DNA of 7,068 bases from Candidatus Levyibacteriota bacterium (lineage in GTDB: Bacteria > Patescibacteriota > Microgenomatia > Levybacterales > UBA12049). Each line of letters begins with the position of its first letter. The stretch's first letter is position 1. The notes beneath the pieces were generated by a model. It had not been told where the DNA came from, searched no databases, and saw only the letters and a list, made by a program, of their open reading frames with translations. The position numbers and the translations under genes were made by a program. Positions 4,560 to 7,068 of the stretch are shown in pieces. Where the stretch lies: assembly GCA_016204425.1 (NCBI GenBank), contig JACQKR010000050.1, forward strand, positions 1 to 7,068. Direction: 5' to 3'.

Positions 4560-6281
4560 AAATCCACTGCTTTTTGGTGTCGAGGCTATCGCACTGGAGA
4601 ATGAATTTGAAAACTGATTCACATTTTGTCCAAACGTTGCAGCGTTAAACGGTGCTGTTCCTGTATACCAGTATGGCCGTGTCGGGGTAACACCCAAATC
4701 TTGCATCGTTTTTGCGAATTTCTCGGTTAAGCCAAAAATAATAGCGTAGGGCAATATTTCATGAAAGAGATTCTTTTTTTCAAAAAATTGCTGCTGGTAC
4801 TTCTCCGCTTTATCAATAAACAGCCGATACCCCCGAGCCCTTCGCAATAATTCACGGCCGTATGCGGTGCGTCGTGGCATCATTCTGGAGAAGACGAGTA
4901 AGAATACCCCGCTTACAGCAATGCCAAGACTTAAAAACATCAGATGCCATGATTCCGCTGTCAGTCTGTTGATAAAAAAGAAAACTCCGACAATCGACAG
5001 AAGAATTCCTAAAATGAGGTATTTTGTTCGTACCGTTTCCGGGTTTTCTGCAAATAATTGCTTATTTTCCAAGTCCTTGTACATTTGTTTTTTGACCTCG
5101 GCAAGATCGTCATAAAATGTTCTCTTCAGCTCAGATAATTGTATTTTTGTATCGCTTGAAAAGAGCCGGTCCAAAAGAAGCTTTTCATACACTAAAAGGT
5201 CTTTTGTATCCTTTTCCTTTTTTTTCAACTCATAGTCGACCTCGCCAAAAATCCAGGTTTTGGGAATTTCGGTAATTGTCAGATATCCCCGTGCTGCAAG
5301 ATCGATGATTGTGGCGGTAACATCAAGCGTGTCTGCCCGTTCATCAATGAGAATCCCGATTTCAGCAGGCCGCAAGCGTTCAGGCGAAGTGTACTCGGCA
5401 ACGACTTGCTCGCGGGCGCCAAGAGGCAGGGGCTCTGCCTTGCCGTGTGGATCGATAACATGAGGCACAGTAAACCAGGAATCGCGTCCGTATTTGTACC
5501 AGATGAAGAAAATAACGCTTAACCCGATGAGGAATATGCCAAGAAATTCAAGCACGTACTTTGGTTTTAAATACGGAAACGGCTCAGGCGGCGCAACCGT
5601 CAGAATTGGCACCATACCCTTGGTATACCCGACAACGATGGTGAACCCTTCGTAGGGGGGAAGTTCCCGTGTTGTGGTAAATGTTGCTGTTTTTTCGTTT
5701 TCTTTGCTGTTTTTGCACTGTTCCCGTGAGCCCGATGATCCTTGATAGCAGGTAATTTGTGTTATGCCATTTGACGGGAGGGTAACAGTCGCTGTCGCGC
5801 GTTTTATCAGCGTATCCCAATTGTTGCCGGTGACATTCCAATATAACTCGTCGTGTGTTGATCCGCCAGCTGGCGGACGAAGCACCCCTTTTGCCGTATA
5901 GGTGATCGTGTATGAGTGATCGCCCCGTATTGTTATATTTGGGTCGCCAATCTTGACACGAAGCGTGCCTTCGTTTTTATAGGAATCATATTGTTCTTTA
6001 TTGCCATCCCGAAGAATTCCAAGAACCGAAATTTCGGTATATGTTTTTGACCCGTCGTCATTCTCATACGCGAACGGAATATCCCGATAGATACCGTGTT
6101 TATCAATAGCAAAATGTACTGCAATATTTTCTTGTACATTGACAATCCCGTCTTGCCGAAGCGTTATTGTGCTCGTAAACGACTCAATGGTATAGTCATT
6201 TTCAGCAGCGGAAGCGACGGCAAATGGACGTAAAAACATGAAGAGAAGTATAAGGAGCAGCAGTTTTTTTATATTGTTCAT
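4503..6281 (-). CDS. DUF2207 family membrane protein with Gly-rich C-terminal tail
   Basis: A 592-residue protein, typical full length for DUF2207 (PF09972). It has a signal peptide (1-25, ending AVASA before AENDY) and an extracytoplasmic beta-rich domain (about 30-220). That domain contains HGIYRDIPF (62-70) and the hallmark DELYWNVTGNNW (144-155), plus Cys178 and Cys189, which may pair. A helix follows (242-262), then a cytoplasmic region of about 155 residues with EIGILIDERAD and a charged stretch (351-410). Two more helices lie at about 421-437 and 446-465, then TAYGRELLRRARGYRLFIDKA (472-492), PYAIIFGL (511-518) and a tail ending GGFGGGGGGSW. The function is unknown; the tail recurs in such proteins. 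ATG 6281 follows a TATAAT by 8 bases. It may also be reached by readthrough from the 6323-6883 gene, 41 bp upstream. Its 3' end overlaps the hydrolase gene by 57 bp. Confidence 0.93.
   Translation of the reverse strand: MNNIKKLLLLILLFMFLRPFAVASAAENDYTIESFTSTITLRQDGIVNVQENIAVHFAIDKHGIYRDIPFAYENDDGSKTYTEISVLGILRDGNKEQYDSYKNEGTLRVKIGDPNITIRGDHSYTITYTAKGVLRPPAGGSTHDELYWNVTGNNWDTLIKRATATVTLPSNGITQITCYQGSSGSREQCKNSKENEKTATFTTTRELPPYEGFTIVVGYTKGMVPILTVAPPEPFPYLKPKYVLEFLGIFLIGLSVIFFIWYKYGRDSWFTVPHVIDPHGKAEPLPLGAREQVVAEYTSPERLRPAEIGILIDERADTLDVTATIIDLAARGYLTITEIPKTWIFGEVDYELKKKEKDTKDLLVYEKLLLDRLFSSDTKIQLSELKRTFYDDLAEVKKQMYKDLENKQLFAENPETVRTKYLILGILLSIVGVFFFINRLTAESWHLMFLSLGIAVSGVFLLVFSRMMPRRTAYGRELLRRARGYRLFIDKAEKYQQQFFEKKNLFHEILPYAIIFGLTEKFAKTMQDLGVTPTRPYWYTGTAPFNAATFGQNVNQFSNSFSSAIASTPKSSGFSGGGASSGGFGGGGGGSW
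5862..5877. repeat. 16-bp perfect palindrome inside the DUF2207 gene
   Basis: TCCGCCAG followed directly by CTGGCGGA is a perfect palindrome with no loop. It encodes the RPPAGGS segment (residues 135-141) of the DUF2207 protein. It is much more GC-rich than its surroundings and resembles a dispersed palindromic word, here in coding DNA. Confidence 0.55.
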
Positions 6282-6289
6282 GCACCACG

Positions 6290-6295
6290 ATTATA
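6290..6295 (-). promoter_or_regulatory. -10 box of the DUF2207 gene
   Basis: A perfect TATAAT on the minus strand (6295-6290), 8 bases before ATG 6281, again predicting a leaderless mRNA. The -35 region (about TTCTTC) is poor. It lies in the 41-bp gap after the 6323-6883 gene. Confidence 0.5.
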
Positions 6296-6322
6296 CATCG
6301 AATAGAGAACACTGAAGAAGAG

Positions 6323-6883
6323 TTAATCGATGATTATCTCATCGGCGAAGAGGTATCCCCAAAGCATACTTCCCGGGAGAAACATTTCGAATTTTTCAGT
6401 ATTGAGTTCTTTGTTATTCAGTGTTAACCGCCTGATAATTTTTGGAGAATTAATATGCTCTAAAACAAGATTCATGACCTGGTCGGTTGTTACGAGAATT
6501 TCCACTCCTTCAAAAATAAGCCTGGTTACTTTCTGTTTCGCTTGCTTGATAGTATCCATATTCGTTTCAATACTATACGGCGAATAGTCTGTCATAATTG
6601 AGCGTTCTTTCAGGAAGATTTGTATGCCACAATTAATAGAGAGTAAGAACAGAGAGAATAACCGTGATTTGTATGCTTCTTTTTCCGTAAGAAGCGGCAT
6701 GTAATGATAGGAAGCAAAAATTGCTGCGGTCGAGCGGGCGTGGGTAATCAGCTGTTCCGGAAGGTAAAACTTCGGAGTAACGCTATCGTGCGTATACTGG
6801 TCCATAGAATAGACGATATCCTCCCAGATACGCTGGACCATAGGATCTAACTCTTGCAGTTTTTCATCGGGCAGGCTTTTCAT
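6323..6883 (-). CDS. Hypothetical protein, no recognised family
   Basis: A 186-residue protein starting MKSLPDEKLQELDPMVQRIW. I do not recognise it. It is mainly helical in character and mixed in charge, with one moderately hydrophobic stretch (about 78-93, FSLFLLSINCGIQIFL) that could be a buried helix rather than a membrane span. The C-terminal third (about 115-186) contains a probable beta-alpha segment, VTRLIFEGVEILVTTDQVMN, and ends in the acidic GYLFADEIIID. No signal peptide, zinc motif or nucleotide-binding loop is seen. ATG 6883 is preferred; an in-frame TTG at 6892 would add three residues and sits 7 bases after the -10 box, so a leaderless TTG start is also possible. It is the first gene of a possible two-gene unit with DUF2207. 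The flanking insertion sequence lies about 50 bases upstream. Confidence 0.7.
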   Translation of the reverse strand: MKSLPDEKLQELDPMVQRIWEDIVYSMDQYTHDSVTPKFYLPEQLITHARSTAAIFASYHYMPLLTEKEAYKSRLFSLFLLSINCGIQIFLKERSIMTDYSPYSIETNMDTIKQAKQKVTRLIFEGVEILVTTDQVMNLVLEHINSPKIIRRLTLNNKELNTEKFEMFLPGSMLWGYLFADEIIID

Positions 6884-6899
6884 GGCAGGCAATAAAACC

Positions 6900-6929
6900 A
6901 GTATATACCACTTCGCAATTATTTTGCAA
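6900..6929 (-). promoter_or_regulatory. Probable promoter of the 6323-6883 gene
   Basis: On the minus strand TTGCAA (6929-6924) is followed after 18 bases by TATACT (6905-6900), or after 16 bases by the overlapping TATATA (6907-6902). The -35 box is the centre of the palindrome at 6916-6936, so a protein bound there would block the promoter. Confidence 0.45.
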
Positions 6930-6936
6930 ATAATTG
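6916..6936. repeat. 21-bp perfect palindrome at the insertion-sequence boundary
   Basis: CAATTATTT (6916-6924), a TGC centre and AAATAATTG (6928-6936) pair fully. It covers the presumed -35 box of the 6323-6883 gene and its last two bases overlap the TGT that seems to start the insertion sequence. It could be an operator, an AT-rich hairpin, or the target favoured by the element. Confidence 0.6.
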
Positions 6937-7068
6937 TCCTGGCACCCTAGATAGAGAACGGTTGTCCTCCTTTCTCTTTTAGGTATTCTAGCATAGCTTG
7001 TTGTGGCGTCCTGTAACCAAGCGATCTGTGGTAGCGTTTCGTGTTGTATTTGGTATTCAGGAGTATGC
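6935..7068 (-). mobile_element. One end of an IS3/IS481-like insertion sequence (partial)
   Basis: The transposase C-terminus (stop at 6949-6947) lies 12 bases inside a probable terminus beginning TGTCCTGGCACC (6935-6946). A TGT tip and very short distance from stop codon to end are usual for IS3- and IS481-type elements. The exact boundary, second inverted repeat and target duplication lie outside the window or cannot be fixed from one end. Confidence 0.6.
6947..7068 (-). CDS. Transposase, C-terminal end of integrase core (partial)
   Basis: Thirty-nine complete codons end at TAG (6949-6947) and run off the right edge. The peptide contains YNTKRYHRSLGYRTPQQAM, the well-known end of DDE integrase-core transposases (rve domain): the YN-x-x-RYH-RSLGYRTP block just after the catalytic Glu helix. 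It finishes LEYLKEKGGQPFSI. This fits IS3 or IS481 family enzymes, which cut and join DNA ends at the element's terminal repeats. The catalytic Asp, Asp and Glu residues are beyond the edge, so it cannot be judged intact or broken. The reading direction is toward the 6323-6883 gene, and readthrough could transcribe it. Confidence 0.85.
   Translation of the reverse strand, partial: ILLNTKYNTKRYHRSLGYRTPQQAMLEYLKEKGGQPFSI

Noticed and set aside
5584..5841. Minus-strand open frame of 85 codons within the DUF2207 gene
   Set aside because: It is a frame-shifted reading of the DUF2207 extracytoplasmic domain on the same strand, with no independent support.

Overview
The window is a moderately AT-rich stretch of bacterial chromosome with small genes packed tightly on both strands. 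The mix of a PF04020 four-helix membrane protein, DUF1761, DUF2207, a membrane-anchored YkuD transpeptidase and a lone PPC/DUF296 protein, with many lineage-type intergenic palindromes and almost no Shine-Dalgarno sequences, suggests a candidate-phyla-radiation (Patescibacteria) type genome. That placement is inference: no rRNA or universal marker gene is present. The standard code fits, since one gene ends in TGA and Trp is UGG.

Layout, left to right. Positions 1-177 (-) hold the start of a membrane-anchored protein cut by the window edge. From an overlapping divergent promoter region runs a three-gene plus-strand operon (237-1407): a PF04020 membrane protein, an SRPBCC/AHSA1-type protein and a DUF1761 membrane protein, joined stop to start with gaps of 1 and 0 bases. 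After a GC-rich hairpin (1454-1470) comes an L,D-transpeptidase (1527-2276, +). It converges on a multi-pass membrane protein of unknown family (2342-3061, -), and the two stop codons are embedded in oppositely oriented 7-bp-period repeat arrays. The gap 3062-3230 holds a promoter and three related palindromes. A PPC-domain protein (3231-3653, -) and an alpha/beta hydrolase with a Cys nucleophile (3663-4559, +) start almost back to back from overlapping promoters. The hydrolase runs 57 bp into the 3' end of a convergent DUF2207 membrane protein (4503-6281, -). Upstream of that lies an unrecognised 186-residue protein (6323-6883, -). The right edge enters an insertion sequence whose transposase C-terminus (6947-7068, -) and probable terminus are visible.

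Functional reading: most products act in or on the cell envelope (holin-like protein, DUF1761, peptidoglycan cross-linker, DUF2207, the unknown membrane protein), but the genes do not form one pathway. No defence system, biosynthetic cluster, tRNA, rRNA or CRISPR array was found. The notable signals are the non-coding ones: heptamer arrays at both convergent stop codons, a cluster of compensatory palindromes, and -10 boxes lying only 6-10 bases before start codons, which implies leaderless mRNAs.
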